Shown in pieces: positions 55,342-64,000 of a stretch of 64,000 nucleotides of DNA. A program made the translations under genes and the position numbers. The stretch lies in assembly GCF_022429565.1 (NCBI RefSeq), contig NZ_CP092487.1:1878001-1942000 (forward strand), given 5' to 3'. This DNA comes from Lutibacter sp. A64. Lineage in GTDB: Bacteria > Bacteroidota > Bacteroidia > Flavobacteriales > Flavobacteriaceae. Numbering within the stretch: position 1 is the first letter of the stretch; every line of letters starts with the position of its first letter. The notes beneath the pieces were generated by a model. The model worked only from the letters and a program-made list of their open reading frames with translations. It was not told the origin of the DNA and did not search any database.

Positions 55342-56437
55342 TAAATATCATTTTTGCAGTTTTAAGCGAAGCTCCTTTACCGCCTAATTTTTTCTCTAAA
55401 TCAAAATAGTTTAAAAACATTTTAGTACGATTTTCTTCGTCTAAAATTTTATGAAGTTCTGCCTCTAAAGATTTTTCATTAAAATCGTTTTGAATTAACT
55501 CTTTAACCACTTCTTTATTCATAATTAAATTTACCAAAGAAATAAATTTTAAATTAATTAAACGTTTTCCAATTTGGTATGAAATCCAACTTGTTTTATA
55601 ACACACAATTTCTGGCACTTTAAACAATGCTGTTTCTAAGGTTGCCGTTCCAGAAGTTACAATTGCAGCATAAGAAACAGACAATAAGTCGTAGGTTTTA
55701 TTGCTAACAAATTTCACATTTTCTTTATTGATAAATTGTTGATAAAAATGGTAATCTTGACTTGGAGCTCCAGCAATTACAAACTGATAATCTGTAAATT
55801 TATCAGCCATTTTTAACATAACGGCAAGTAGTTTTTTTATCTCTTGTTTTCTACTACCAGGTAAAAGTGCAATAATTGGCTTTTCACCTAATTGATGCTT
55901 TTTTCTAAATTCTAATTCTTTTACTTGAGGTCTATTTGCAATAGCATCTAATAAAGGATGACCAACAAAAGTTACTTTATAATCGAACTTTTTGTAAAAA
56001 TCTTCTACAAATGGAAGAATTACATACATTTCGTCAATATCTCTTTTTATATCTTTAACCCTTCCAGACCTACTTGCCCAGACTTGAGGAGAAATATAAT
56101 ATACTGTATGGAAATTAGCTGCTTTTGCCCATTTAGCAATACGTAAATTAAAACCAGAATTATCTATAAAAATTATTTTATCTGGGTTAAAATTAGAAAT
56201 ATCTTCTTTACAGAATTTTATAAACCCTAAAATTGTAGAAAGGTTAGTTACAACTTCAGCAAAACCCATAAAAGCTCTTTCTTTATAGTGTTTTACCAGG
56301 GTTCCGCCAACTTCAGCCATTAAATCACCTCCCCAAAATCTAATTTCAGCCTGTTTATCTTCTAAAAACAATGCCTTCATTAAATTAGAACCGTGTAAAT
56401 CTCCAGATGCTTCACCTGAAATAATATAATATTTCAT
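55334..56437 (-). CDS. lpxB: Lipid-A-disaccharide synthase
   Basis: This 367-residue GT19 glycosyltransferase joins UDP-2,3-diacylglucosamine and lipid X to make the lipid A disaccharide at the inner membrane. The opening IISGEASGDLHGSNLMKAL, the FIDNSGFNLRIAK and YYISPQVWASR segments, FVGHPLLD, ALLPGSRKQEI and VTSGTATLETALF are canonical. It shows the organism has a lipid A outer membrane. It is followed on the same strand by nothing for 247 bases. Confidence 0.97.
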   Translation of the reverse strand: MKYYIISGEASGDLHGSNLMKALFLEDKQAEIRFWGGDLMAEVGGTLVKHYKERAFMGFAEVVTNLSTILGFIKFCKEDISNFNPDKIIFIDNSGFNLRIAKWAKAANFHTVYYISPQVWASRSGRVKDIKRDIDEMYVILPFVEDFYKKFDYKVTFVGHPLLDAIANRPQVKELEFRKKHQLGEKPIIALLPGSRKQEIKKLLAVMLKMADKFTDYQFVIAGAPSQDYHFYQQFINKENVKFVSNKTYDLLSVSYAAIVTSGTATLETALFKVPEIVCYKTSWISYQIGKRLINLKFISLVNLIMNKEVVKELIQNDFNEKSLEAELHKILDEENRTKMFLNYFDLEKKLGGKGASLKTAKMIFKS

Positions 56438-56523
56438 AGGTTTAAATTTTTATTTTAAAATACAAGATGTTTGTTCTCAATTATTTTTAAACAACAAAAT
56501 TAACCAGTATATTTTAGCCTGAT

Positions 56524-56808
56524 TTACTTTGAAAAAATGGTTAATAATAACACTAAAAAAGCTATAAAAAAAGATTCAAACAATACACCACGCGCTCTAT
56601 AAATTTGTTTCTTTTTTAAAAATATATAAAACACAAAGAAGTTTGCTATAGCCCCTAAAGCTAACACTTTACCTTCTAAATTACCTTCTTTTATTAAATC
56701 TAAACTGATATAAAAATCGTATTTAGAAAAAAATTCAATAAAAATAAAAGTACCCGAAGCAGTAGCAATTAAACCTACAATAAAACCATTTAGTATTTCT
56801 TTAATCAT
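56524..56808 (-). CDS. Small three-helix membrane protein
   Basis: This 94-residue protein has three predicted helices (about 8-27, 48-63, 72-92) with a Lys/Glu loop. There is no recognised family motif. It starts 9 bases after surE and lies before lpxB on the same strand, so it probably belongs to a surE-lpxB transcript. Function unknown; a structural or lipid-related role is speculation. Confidence 0.65.
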   Translation of the reverse strand: MIKEILNGFIVGLIATASGTFIFIEFFSKYDFYISLDLIKEGNLEGKVLALGAIANFFVFYIFLKKKQIYRARGVLFESFFIAFLVLLLTIFSK

Positions 56809-56817
56809 TAAAAAAAA

Positions 56818-57582
56818 TTATAAATTCCAATTATTTAATTTATGAATAAAATGATGCGCTGTTAAATCGAATTGAACAGGAACCACAGATATAAAGTTAT
56901 TTGCTAAAGCCCATTCATCAGTATCTTCACCTTTATCCATATTAATAAATTTTCCTGTAAGCCAATAGTAAACTTTTCCTTGCGGATTAATACGTTTATC
57001 AAATTCTTCTACCCAATTTGCACGAGCTTGACGGCATATTTTAATACCTTTAAATGTTTCGCTTTTTGGAAAATTAACGTTTAAAACTACACCATCTGGT
57101 AAACTATGCTCCAAAACATTTAAAACAATTTGTTTTATAAAAGGTTTTAAAACTTCAAAATTAGCATTCCAAGAATAATCTAATAAAGAAAAACCAATAG
57201 CTGGTATTCCTTCAACACCGGCTTCAACTGCAGCGCTCATTGTTCCTGAATAAATTACATTTATAGATGAATTAGAGCCGTGATTAATTCCTGAAACACA
57301 TAAATCTGGCCTTCTATCTAAAATTTCACTTACTGCTAGTTTTACACAATCTGCTGGAGTTCCAGAAGATTTATATTCTTTTTGCGGTCCATCATCTACT
57401 TTTATAGCATCACAATATAAAGTTTCACTAATAGTTACAGCGTGTCCCATACCACTTTGAGGACTATCTGGAGCAACTACAACTACATCTCCAATTTCAT
57501 TCATCACAGCAATTAAAGTACGTATACCCGGAGCTGTAATACCATCGTCATTTGTCACTAAAATTAAAGGTCTTTTATCCAT
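56818..57582 (-). CDS. surE: 5'/3'-nucleotidase SurE
   Basis: This 254-residue metal-dependent nucleotidase has the metal site VTNDDGI (Asp12, Asp13), then SGTPADCVKLA and SGINHGSNSS, and YSGTMSAAVEA. It removes phosphate from nucleoside monophosphates in stress and stationary phase. Length and motifs are typical. A promoter with a -7 box TAGCTTTG lies just upstream, and the small membrane protein and lpxB follow. Confidence 0.97.
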   Translation of the reverse strand: MDKRPLILVTNDDGITAPGIRTLIAVMNEIGDVVVVAPDSPQSGMGHAVTISETLYCDAIKVDDGPQKEYKSSGTPADCVKLAVSEILDRRPDLCVSGINHGSNSSINVIYSGTMSAAVEAGVEGIPAIGFSLLDYSWNANFEVLKPFIKQIVLNVLEHSLPDGVVLNVNFPKSETFKGIKICRQARANWVEEFDKRINPQGKVYYWLTGKFINMDKGEDTDEWALANNFISVVPVQFDLTAHHFIHKLNNWNL

Positions 57583-57921
57583 ATTTTAAATTTTAAAGAA
57601 CAAAGCTACTATATTTTATTTGGTTTCAATAAATTTAACTTTAACATTTTATAAAGATAGTTTAACGTTTGTTTTAAGTACTATTGTACCACATAAAATA
57701 TAATATTATCTCAAAATATATTATTTAAAAGTACTTAATTAAAATAACCATAAATAGTAACTACTTTAACTAAAACTTTTACAATTTTTCACTAAAAATG
57801 ACTAATTTATTTATACTTTCTCGTTGAATTTATAAAAAAAAGTTAATTTAGGCACAAATCTAAAATATTGGCACTATTTTAGTAGTTCGTAATCTTATAA
57901 TACACCTATTAGTATAAAAAA
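57583..57921. other. surE-protease divergent intergenic region
   Basis: 339 AT-rich bases. At the surE end is the promoter described separately. At the other end a TTGGCAC at 57868-57874 resembles half of a sigma-54 site but lacks the -12 element. No frame or RNA gene seen. Confidence 0.5.
57601..57629 (-). promoter_or_regulatory. surE promoter
   Basis: On the minus strand TTG (57627-57629), an 18-base spacer and TAGCTTTG (57601-57608), 18 bases before the start codon. Confidence 0.5.
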
Positions 57922-60030
57922 ATGATTAGAAAATTTAAATTTATATTACCCGTAATTGTTGTAATTGCTTTTTCAACAAGTTTCAAAAAAGTTAATGATA
58001 CAGACCCTAAAGATAAAGTTTTAATAACTATCTTAAATTATGTATTAACACAATGGCATTACCACCCGCAAGAAATAAATGATTCGTTTTCAAAAAACGT
58101 ATATACCAAATTTATTGAAACTTTAGACCCTTCAAAAAGGTACTTTCTACAAGCTGATATAGATGAATTTTCAAAATACAAAAATGATATTGACGATCAA
58201 ATAAAAAAAGAAGATTTAAGCTTTTTTAATTTAGTTCACCAACGTTTTACACAACGTACAGAAGAATCTAAATCGTATTATAAAGAAATTTTAAGCACTA
58301 GTTTCAACTTTGATAAAAAAGATACATTAAATGTAGATTACGAAACTAAACAATATGCAAAAACTAAAAACGAATTAATTGTTAATTGGGAAAAACAACT
58401 AAAATTTAGCACTTTATCTAAACTTTATGATAAAATAAATGATGAAGAAGATAAGTTTAAAAAAGATAATTCATACAAGAAAAAAACAGCAGAAGCTTTA
58501 GAAATTGAAGCTAGAAAATCTACCTTAGAAAATATGGATGAATTTTTTATGCGTTTAGATGAATTGAATGAATCTGACTGGTTTTCAACTTATATAAATA
58601 GTATTTCTGAAGAATTTGACCCACATACTAATTATTACGATCCTGATGCTAAAAAAGGATTTGACCAAGATATTTCTGGAAAATTAGAGGGTATTGGTGC
58701 TAGACTTCAAAAGAAAAATGATTATACCAAAGTAAGTGAGCTAGTTTCTGGTGGACCTGCTTGGAAACAAGGTGAGCTAGAGGCTGAAGATCTTATTTTA
58801 AAAGTTGGACAAGGAGATGAAGAACCCGTAAATATTGTAGGTATGCGTTTATCAGATGCCATAGAATATATTAAAGGTAAAAAAGGAACAGAAGTAAGAC
58901 TTACTGTTAAAAAAGTTGATGGTACTACCAAAGTAATTTCAATAATTAGAGATGTTGTAGAATTAGAAGAAACTTTTGTAAAATCTAGTGTTGTAAAAAA
59001 AGACAACCGTACATTTGGACTAATTCATTTACCTAAATTCTATATAGATTTTGACGAGAAAAACTATAGAAACTCTACAACAGATATGGCACAAGAAATT
59101 GAACGCCTAAAAAAAGAAAATGTTGAAGGTTTAATAATAGACCTAAGAAATAATGGTGGAGGTTCTTTACAAACTGCCGTAGAAATTTCTGGGTTATTTA
59201 TTGAAAAAGGACCTATAGTTCAAGTAAAATCAAGAGATAAAAATGCTGATGTATTAAAAGATGTTGATTCTAAAATTCAATGGGACGGCCCATTGGTAAT
59301 ACTCGTAAATGAATTCTCTGCCTCAGCTTCTGAAATATTTGCTGCCGCTATGCAAGATTACAAAAGAGCTGTAATTATTGGAGGAAAACAAACTTATGGT
59401 AAAGGAACTGTACAACGTGTTTTAGACTTAAATAGGTATCACAATTTAAAAGAAGATATTGGAGCGTTAAAAATGACTGTCCAAAAGTTTTATAGAATTA
59501 ACGGTGGTTCAACACAATTAGAAGGTGTACATTCAGATATTGTTTTACCAGACAGATTTATGTATTTAGAAATTGGAGAAAGAGACTTAACAAACCCTTT
59601 AGCTTATGATAAAGTACCAGAAGCAAACTATAGCTTATGGAATAATTACGAAAATTTTGATAGCGTAATTAATAATAGTAAAAAACGAATTTCAAACAAC
59701 AACAACTTTAAACTTATTAATGATAATGCTAAATGGCTAAAAGACACGCAAGACGATACTTTAATTTACTTAAGCCTAGATGATTACAAAAAAGATATTG
59801 AAAACAATAAAAATGAATCTTTAAAATATCAATCTATTAAAGATTTTACAACAAACCTTACGTTTAACTCACCTCAATACGAGCTTCCTAAAATTAAAGC
59901 AGATAAAGATTTAGCAGATAAACGAAACGCTTGGCATAAAAACTTAAAAAAAGATATTTATGTGGATGAAGCTTTAAATGTATTGAGTGAATTAAAAATA
60001 AGATCTAAAAATCACTTAGTAAAAAATTAA
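57922..60030 (+). CDS. prc: Carboxy-terminal processing (tail-specific) peptidase, S41
   Basis: This 702-residue periplasmic protease has a signal-like N-terminus and an N-terminal helical domain. A PDZ domain follows (about 245-340, ISGKLEGIGARLQKKNDYTKVSELVSGGPA), then the S41 catalytic domain. The serine lies in SASASE (466-471) and the general base is Lys494 in YGKGTVQ. DUF3340-like C-terminal helices match the Prc/Tsp group (long form), not the shorter CtpA. It degrades or trims proteins from hydrophobic C-termini and affects the cell envelope. Confidence 0.95.
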   Translation: MIRKFKFILPVIVVIAFSTSFKKVNDTDPKDKVLITILNYVLTQWHYHPQEINDSFSKNVYTKFIETLDPSKRYFLQADIDEFSKYKNDIDDQIKKEDLSFFNLVHQRFTQRTEESKSYYKEILSTSFNFDKKDTLNVDYETKQYAKTKNELIVNWEKQLKFSTLSKLYDKINDEEDKFKKDNSYKKKTAEALEIEARKSTLENMDEFFMRLDELNESDWFSTYINSISEEFDPHTNYYDPDAKKGFDQDISGKLEGIGARLQKKNDYTKVSELVSGGPAWKQGELEAEDLILKVGQGDEEPVNIVGMRLSDAIEYIKGKKGTEVRLTVKKVDGTTKVISIIRDVVELEETFVKSSVVKKDNRTFGLIHLPKFYIDFDEKNYRNSTTDMAQEIERLKKENVEGLIIDLRNNGGGSLQTAVEISGLFIEKGPIVQVKSRDKNADVLKDVDSKIQWDGPLVILVNEFSASASEIFAAAMQDYKRAVIIGGKQTYGKGTVQRVLDLNRYHNLKEDIGALKMTVQKFYRINGGSTQLEGVHSDIVLPDRFMYLEIGERDLTNPLAYDKVPEANYSLWNNYENFDSVINNSKKRISNNNNFKLINDNAKWLKDTQDDTLIYLSLDDYKKDIENNKNESLKYQSIKDFTTNLTFNSPQYELPKIKADKDLADKRNAWHKNLKKDIYVDEALNVLSELKIRSKNHLVKN

Positions 60031-60532
60031 TTTAACACATAATATTGTTTTATAATTTTTATTTAAACTAAAAATTATAAATCTAAAAATAAAAAGAGGT
60101 CATCTAATATAAACTTTTAGACGACCTCTTTTTTTATAAATCTAAAACAACAAAACCAACCTCTACCTTCTACTTAACATTGACCTTTTAAGTGCTTCCT
60201 ACGTCTTTTATTTTACTAAATAAACCGTATTAAAAAGTACTTTAAACACACAAAACTCACCTTAAAAAACTATCATTCAATACCTTATATTTTATAAAAA
60301 GATACTCTTTTTTTATTTTTTAATTAAAATTTACTATTTTCATTACCAACTATTGCTAAAAAAATCAAATAATCTAACCAAACTAACAGTTTATAGAATC
60401 ACCATTCTTAAAACTGAATAGATGATTTATATTAGATTTTAAATTAGTGTTTTTTACTTATTTATAAAATTTTCAAAAAAAATAGGTAACAAATTTAAGT
60501 ACCAGTTTATATACATTTAAACAAACTAATTA
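60031..60532. other. Intergenic region after prc
   Basis: 502 bases. The first 103 carry the prc terminator. The remaining 400 are AT-rich with no frame, tRNA or clear -7 box that I could find; a promoter for the following genes is presumably here. Confidence 0.5.
60091..60133 (+). terminator. prc terminator
   Basis: A 17-base stem with one mismatch (AAAAAGAGGTCATCTAA / TTAGACGACCTCTTTTT), 9-base loop and trailing T-run. Confidence 0.92.
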
Positions 60533-62230
60533 ATGAAATCAATACATTATTTTTTTACCTTGCTTTTTATTTTTACAAGTAGCTTTATCTTTTCTCAAAA
60601 GAAAGAACAAAAAATTACTTTTAGTGGAAATATTGGTCTATTTTTCGATACTTATAATTATTCTGAAGAAAATTATCCAACCTTTAGACCAAAATATCCA
60701 GAGAACGAATTACGGTTAAATGCAAATGCAACAATACAAATAGGAGAATATTTATCTATTCCTTTTGGTGTTAGCATCAGCAATCAAAAAACGCTCTACA
60801 ACCTACCATCATTACCAGAAGAAAACTTAATCGATTTTATTCAAAATCCTAAAAACGATATTAGTATAAATCCAGAATACAAATGGTTAAAAGGTTATTT
60901 AGGATCACAAACTCCAAACTATTCATTATTAACAACAGGAGACACCCCTCTTTTTGGAATAGGTATAGACATAAATCCTGGCAAATTTATTTTTTCAACC
61001 AACTATGGTTTATCACAAAGAGCAATAGAATCTGACGCATTATATAATATTGTTGGTGCTTATAAACAAAAAATAATAGCAACAAGAATTGGTTATGGTA
61101 AAATTGATGGTCCAAAAGTTACCTTAAACTTTGTAAAAGTTAAAGATGATGTTAATTCTGTAACTAACACACCTTTATATGATGACCCAATTGAAGGAAT
61201 TACAATTTCACCTTTAATTGAGTTTAAAATTGTAGAAAAATTACTTTTTAAAACAGAAACCGCCGCTTCTATTTTTACAAGCAATTTAAATAACACATTT
61301 GCAATAAATGATGCTACTATAGAATCTTTAAGCGATTTTATAACCATAAATGCTTCTAGTAAAGCAGATATTTCTCATGTTTCCTCATTAGATTGGATTT
61401 CTAAAAAATTTACAATTGGTGGTGAAGTAAAATACATTGGCCCTGGCTTTATACCTGTTGGATATAGAAATATAGAAACCGATATATTAGATTATAAATT
61501 AAGATCTAGTTTTAAATTATTTAACGATAAAACATCTATTAACGGTATGTTTGGTATTAGAACAAACAATGTTAAAAACACCAACTTACAAAGTACCAAA
61601 CGTGGAATTAGTAATATTAATGTGTTTTCTCAAATAAGTGATGCTTTCTCAATAAATGCAAATTATTCAAATTTCGGATTTAACAATAATGAAATAAATA
61701 ATTTAATACGAGTTGAAATGATCAACAATTCTTTTTCTTTAGCTCCTTCTTATAATTTTGAAACGAAAACAATAAACCATCAAATTAATGTAAATGGAAG
61801 TTTAAACCTTTTTGATCAATACGATGCTGTTAGCAGTGCTTTTGTTGCTACCAAATCTAAAACTGTAAGTTTAAATTACAATCTAATGTTTAAAGAAATG
61901 CCTTTAAATATAAATGTTATCAGTTTATTTTTTAATAATGAAATGCCTTTAAGCACTATAAAAATGAGCAACTATGGAACAACTTTTAGTTACAAATTTT
62001 TCGATAAAAAATTAAGTCCTTCTTTAGGTTTTAATCTAGCAAATATTACAAGAGATAGCTTTACCACAGACCATAGATTTAGTATGCGTCTTAAAGCAAA
62101 ATATAAAATCACAAAAAAATTACTGTTTAACTTATCGTATAGGTTAAACAACTACAAATATGGTTCTTCAAAACCAAATGCAATTACAAACGAACATAGA
62201 ATGCAATTTGCATTACTACAAAATTTCTAA
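60533..62230 (+). CDS. Outer-membrane beta-barrel protein, unknown function
   Basis: This 565-residue protein has a signal peptide ending FIFSQKK. The rest is alternating hydrophobic/polar strands with Tyr, Asn and Gly turns (KITFSGNIGLFFDTYNYS, LSIPFGVSISNQ, RFSMRLKAKYKI). The last strand HRMQFALLQNF ends in Phe, a BamA-recognised barrel C-terminus. No plug or TonB box is visible. It starts a two-gene unit: a large secreted protein begins 10 bases downstream. It may be a surface export or anchoring partner for that protein, which is an inference from spacing only. Confidence 0.68.
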   Translation: MKSIHYFFTLLFIFTSSFIFSQKKEQKITFSGNIGLFFDTYNYSEENYPTFRPKYPENELRLNANATIQIGEYLSIPFGVSISNQKTLYNLPSLPEENLIDFIQNPKNDISINPEYKWLKGYLGSQTPNYSLLTTGDTPLFGIGIDINPGKFIFSTNYGLSQRAIESDALYNIVGAYKQKIIATRIGYGKIDGPKVTLNFVKVKDDVNSVTNTPLYDDPIEGITISPLIEFKIVEKLLFKTETAASIFTSNLNNTFAINDATIESLSDFITINASSKADISHVSSLDWISKKFTIGGEVKYIGPGFIPVGYRNIETDILDYKLRSSFKLFNDKTSINGMFGIRTNNVKNTNLQSTKRGISNINVFSQISDAFSINANYSNFGFNNNEINNLIRVEMINNSFSLAPSYNFETKTINHQINVNGSLNLFDQYDAVSSAFVATKSKTVSLNYNLMFKEMPLNINVISLFFNNEMPLSTIKMSNYGTTFSYKFFDKKLSPSLGFNLANITRDSFTTDHRFSMRLKAKYKITKKLLFNLSYRLNNYKYGSSKPNAITNEHRMQFALLQNF

Positions 62231-62240
62231 AACTAACATT

Positions 62241-64000
62241 ATGAAAAAATTACATATAATATTCGTATTCATTTTAAGTGTTTTTATAAAATTAAATGCA
62301 CAAGAAATTAATGTTAGCTTAAATGTTGACACAAACCCAAACCCTCAAATATCTGAATGGGTAGATAGAGCTGAACTAGCCTTGTTAACCATTGTAAATA
62401 CAAATGAAAAATATGAAGATTACGAATATAAAATACAAACTAAAATATATAAAGACGACGAATTAGTTGCTGAAACTAAAGCTAATCAAATGCCAATTAT
62501 GTACTTGCCTTTTGGTTCTGAAACTTTTTTAGCTGATGAAATAGTGCCTTACAATGCATTAACATTCTATGGTTCCATTGAAAAAACCATTATTCAAACG
62601 GGTTTATTGCCTGCAGGAATGTATTCTTTCTGTGTTTCATTAGTAGATTTAAAAGGAAATATATTAACAAAGCAAGAAAGTTTCTGTAAACCTATGATAA
62701 TTACAGACTATCTATTACCTGAACTAATTTACCCTATTGAAAATACCACAATTTTAGCACAAAATTTAGCTTCAACCATATTTACTTGGTCTCCTATTGC
62801 TCCTACTCCACCCGGAGATGAAGGCATAAAATATATTATTGCAATTAGTGAAGTGAAGGACAAACAAACTCCCGCTAGAGCTTTTGATGTTAATTATCCT
62901 TTAGTTGAAGAAGAAATTATAGCCGGTACGCAATTTAACTGGCCTACAGATATTGATGCTCCAGATGAAGATACTCAATATGTGTGGAGTATAAAACCGG
63001 TAACTTTTAACGATAACCCGTACAAATCAGGTACTAATAGTTTTGTTAAAATAGGAACTTTTAATATTAAAGGTTTAAATGATGGCTCAGAAAATAATGG
63101 TGCTCCTACCACAAAATCTTCAGATGTATTTAATTGCGCAATTAATCCTCTCGACTTAAAAAAGGATCTATTTTTTGTAGATACTGGTAATAGCGACATT
63201 GTAGATTTACACGGTATTTCCGCAGTCCAAAATAATTTTTGGCTTCTTGTAGCTGGCACTATTAACCCAGCAGAATACCAACTAACTACTTATATCGATT
63301 GGGGCTGTACACATTCTATGGATGTTATACCTTATAACACAACTAATAAAACTCATAACTACAATAATTTTGGAGACAATAGTACTACAGCTTCAACTGG
63401 AGTAACTGTTAAAATGGAATTACGCTCACTATCAACAGGACAAACTTGTAAAACAGAAGTCACTATAAGTCTTAAAGAGAAAGCTCAAAACCAAGAAGAC
63501 AACCGAGATAATGACATTAGCTGTAATATGTCAGACAACGACTTTATCTCTCCACTAACTTTTACAACAGGATACCCTAGTGAAGATGCCTCAGTAGAAA
63601 TCTACCATATTGATACAATGGCTGAAAATTATATGGCACATATAGGTATTTCAGACCCTGAAAATTACACTTCTTATATAGAAGTAGATTGGGGATACGA
63701 AACAACCATAGATGAAGTTAGCAGATTTGGGGAATCATTTAATTATAGCAACGTTTATTTAATGGGAAATAATGAAATACCAACTGAAATCTGCCTTAGA
63801 TTAATTATAAGAGATAAAAAATCTAAGGATATTATTTGTGAAAAATCAGTCTGTATACCTTATCCAAGTGATATACAAGAGCATTTAAAAGCCAACTGGC
63901 CGTCAGAATATCATGAACTAACTCAAAACTGTGAAAATTTTGATGAAGAGGCTCTTAAAAATATTTTAACTTTTTTACCTCAATCAGAAGAAAAACCGAA
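62241..64000 (+). CDS. Large secreted repeat protein, TANFOR-like (partial, runs off window)
   Basis: An open frame from ATG at 62241 continues without a stop to the window end (586 codons). The product has a signal peptide ending KLNAQE. A region of Ig/Fn3-like character follows: LLPAGMYSFCVSLVDLKGN, then LIYPIENTTILAQNLASTIF and FTWSPIAPTPP. These resemble the TANFOR-type surface proteins of Bacteroidota. From about residue 330 two related units are seen, one with PAEYQLTTYIDWG and one with PENYTSYIEVDWG, each ending in a Cys pair. It follows the barrel gene by 10 bases. Function unknown; the C-terminus, and any T9SS sorting domain, lies beyond the window. Confidence 0.75.
   Translation, partial: MKKLHIIFVFILSVFIKLNAQEINVSLNVDTNPNPQISEWVDRAELALLTIVNTNEKYEDYEYKIQTKIYKDDELVAETKANQMPIMYLPFGSETFLADEIVPYNALTFYGSIEKTIIQTGLLPAGMYSFCVSLVDLKGNILTKQESFCKPMIITDYLLPELIYPIENTTILAQNLASTIFTWSPIAPTPPGDEGIKYIIAISEVKDKQTPARAFDVNYPLVEEEIIAGTQFNWPTDIDAPDEDTQYVWSIKPVTFNDNPYKSGTNSFVKIGTFNIKGLNDGSENNGAPTTKSSDVFNCAINPLDLKKDLFFVDTGNSDIVDLHGISAVQNNFWLLVAGTINPAEYQLTTYIDWGCTHSMDVIPYNTTNKTHNYNNFGDNSTTASTGVTVKMELRSLSTGQTCKTEVTISLKEKAQNQEDNRDNDISCNMSDNDFISPLTFTTGYPSEDASVEIYHIDTMAENYMAHIGISDPENYTSYIEVDWGYETTIDEVSRFGESFNYSNVYLMGNNEIPTEICLRLIIRDKKSKDIICEKSVCIPYPSDIQEHLKANWPSEYHELTQNCENFDEEALKNILTFLPQSEEKP

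Noticed and set aside
57869-57884. Possible sigma-54 promoter TGGCAC upstream of prc
   Set aside because: The -24 part is good, but the -12 part reads TAGT instead of TTGC, so the invariant GC is missing.

Overview
This is a 64 kb, AT-rich (about 30% G+C by eye) chromosomal segment of a marine-type Flavobacteriaceae bacterium (phylum Bacteroidota). The evidence is the gene content (fused SecDF, fused CcsBA, a fused hypoxanthine phosphoribosyltransferase-adenylate kinase, GYDIA-type GHMP kinase, M56/BlaI pair, DPP IV with POT transporters), the absence of clear Shine-Dalgarno sequences, and TAnnTTTG (-7) boxes with occasional TTG/TTTG (-33) boxes upstream of many genes. The genus cannot be fixed from this sequence. 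I saw no rRNA, tRNA, CRISPR array, prophage or intact insertion sequence.

Layout. 1-4660: a PQQ-type sugar dehydrogenase lipoprotein, an APH-fold kinase and a GH95 fucosidase-type enzyme. 4675-16878, all on the minus strand: a denitrification block. In transcription order it runs Rrf2/NsrR-like regulator, norC, norB, nirK (with fused cytochrome c), nirV-like, SCO copper chaperone, norQ, norD, ric, DUF438-PAS protein, norE-like, norF-like, porin. It supports nitrite to NO to N2O, plus NO sensing and Fe-S repair; no nosZ is present here. 16937-18313: tryptophanase, with a leader that looks like an attenuator. 18689-22374: cytochrome c maturation (CcsBA) and a TPR membrane protein. 22444-36400: housekeeping genes (LysM-PBP1 protein, guaA, gyrB, mdh, fhs, secDF, hpt-adk, obg).

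36417-44125 is more accessory. It holds a BlaI/M56 antirepressor operon with TPR and TonB-C domain proteins, controlled by three identical palindromic operators. It also holds DUF456 and BaiN-like genes, then a stretch rich in small palindromic repeats. A decayed GIY-YIG nuclease gene, bracketed by inverted copies of one such repeat, separates a GHMP kinase from HMG-CoA reductase. 45552-53038: a peptide-use locus (DPP IV, three tandem POT transporters, a periplasmic thioredoxin with a sigma-54-like promoter). 53044-60030: comEC, lpxB, a small membrane protein, surE and a tail-specific protease. 60533-64000: an outer-membrane barrel protein followed by a large secreted protein cut off by the window end.

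The main regulatory reading is that the norC and porin promoters carry FNR/DNR-type TGAT-N4-ATCA sites at nearly the same distance from their -7 elements. In the norC promoter a second palindrome, suited to the adjacent Rrf2 regulator, overlaps the -7 box. This would give joint control by low oxygen/NO and by the local NO sensor.
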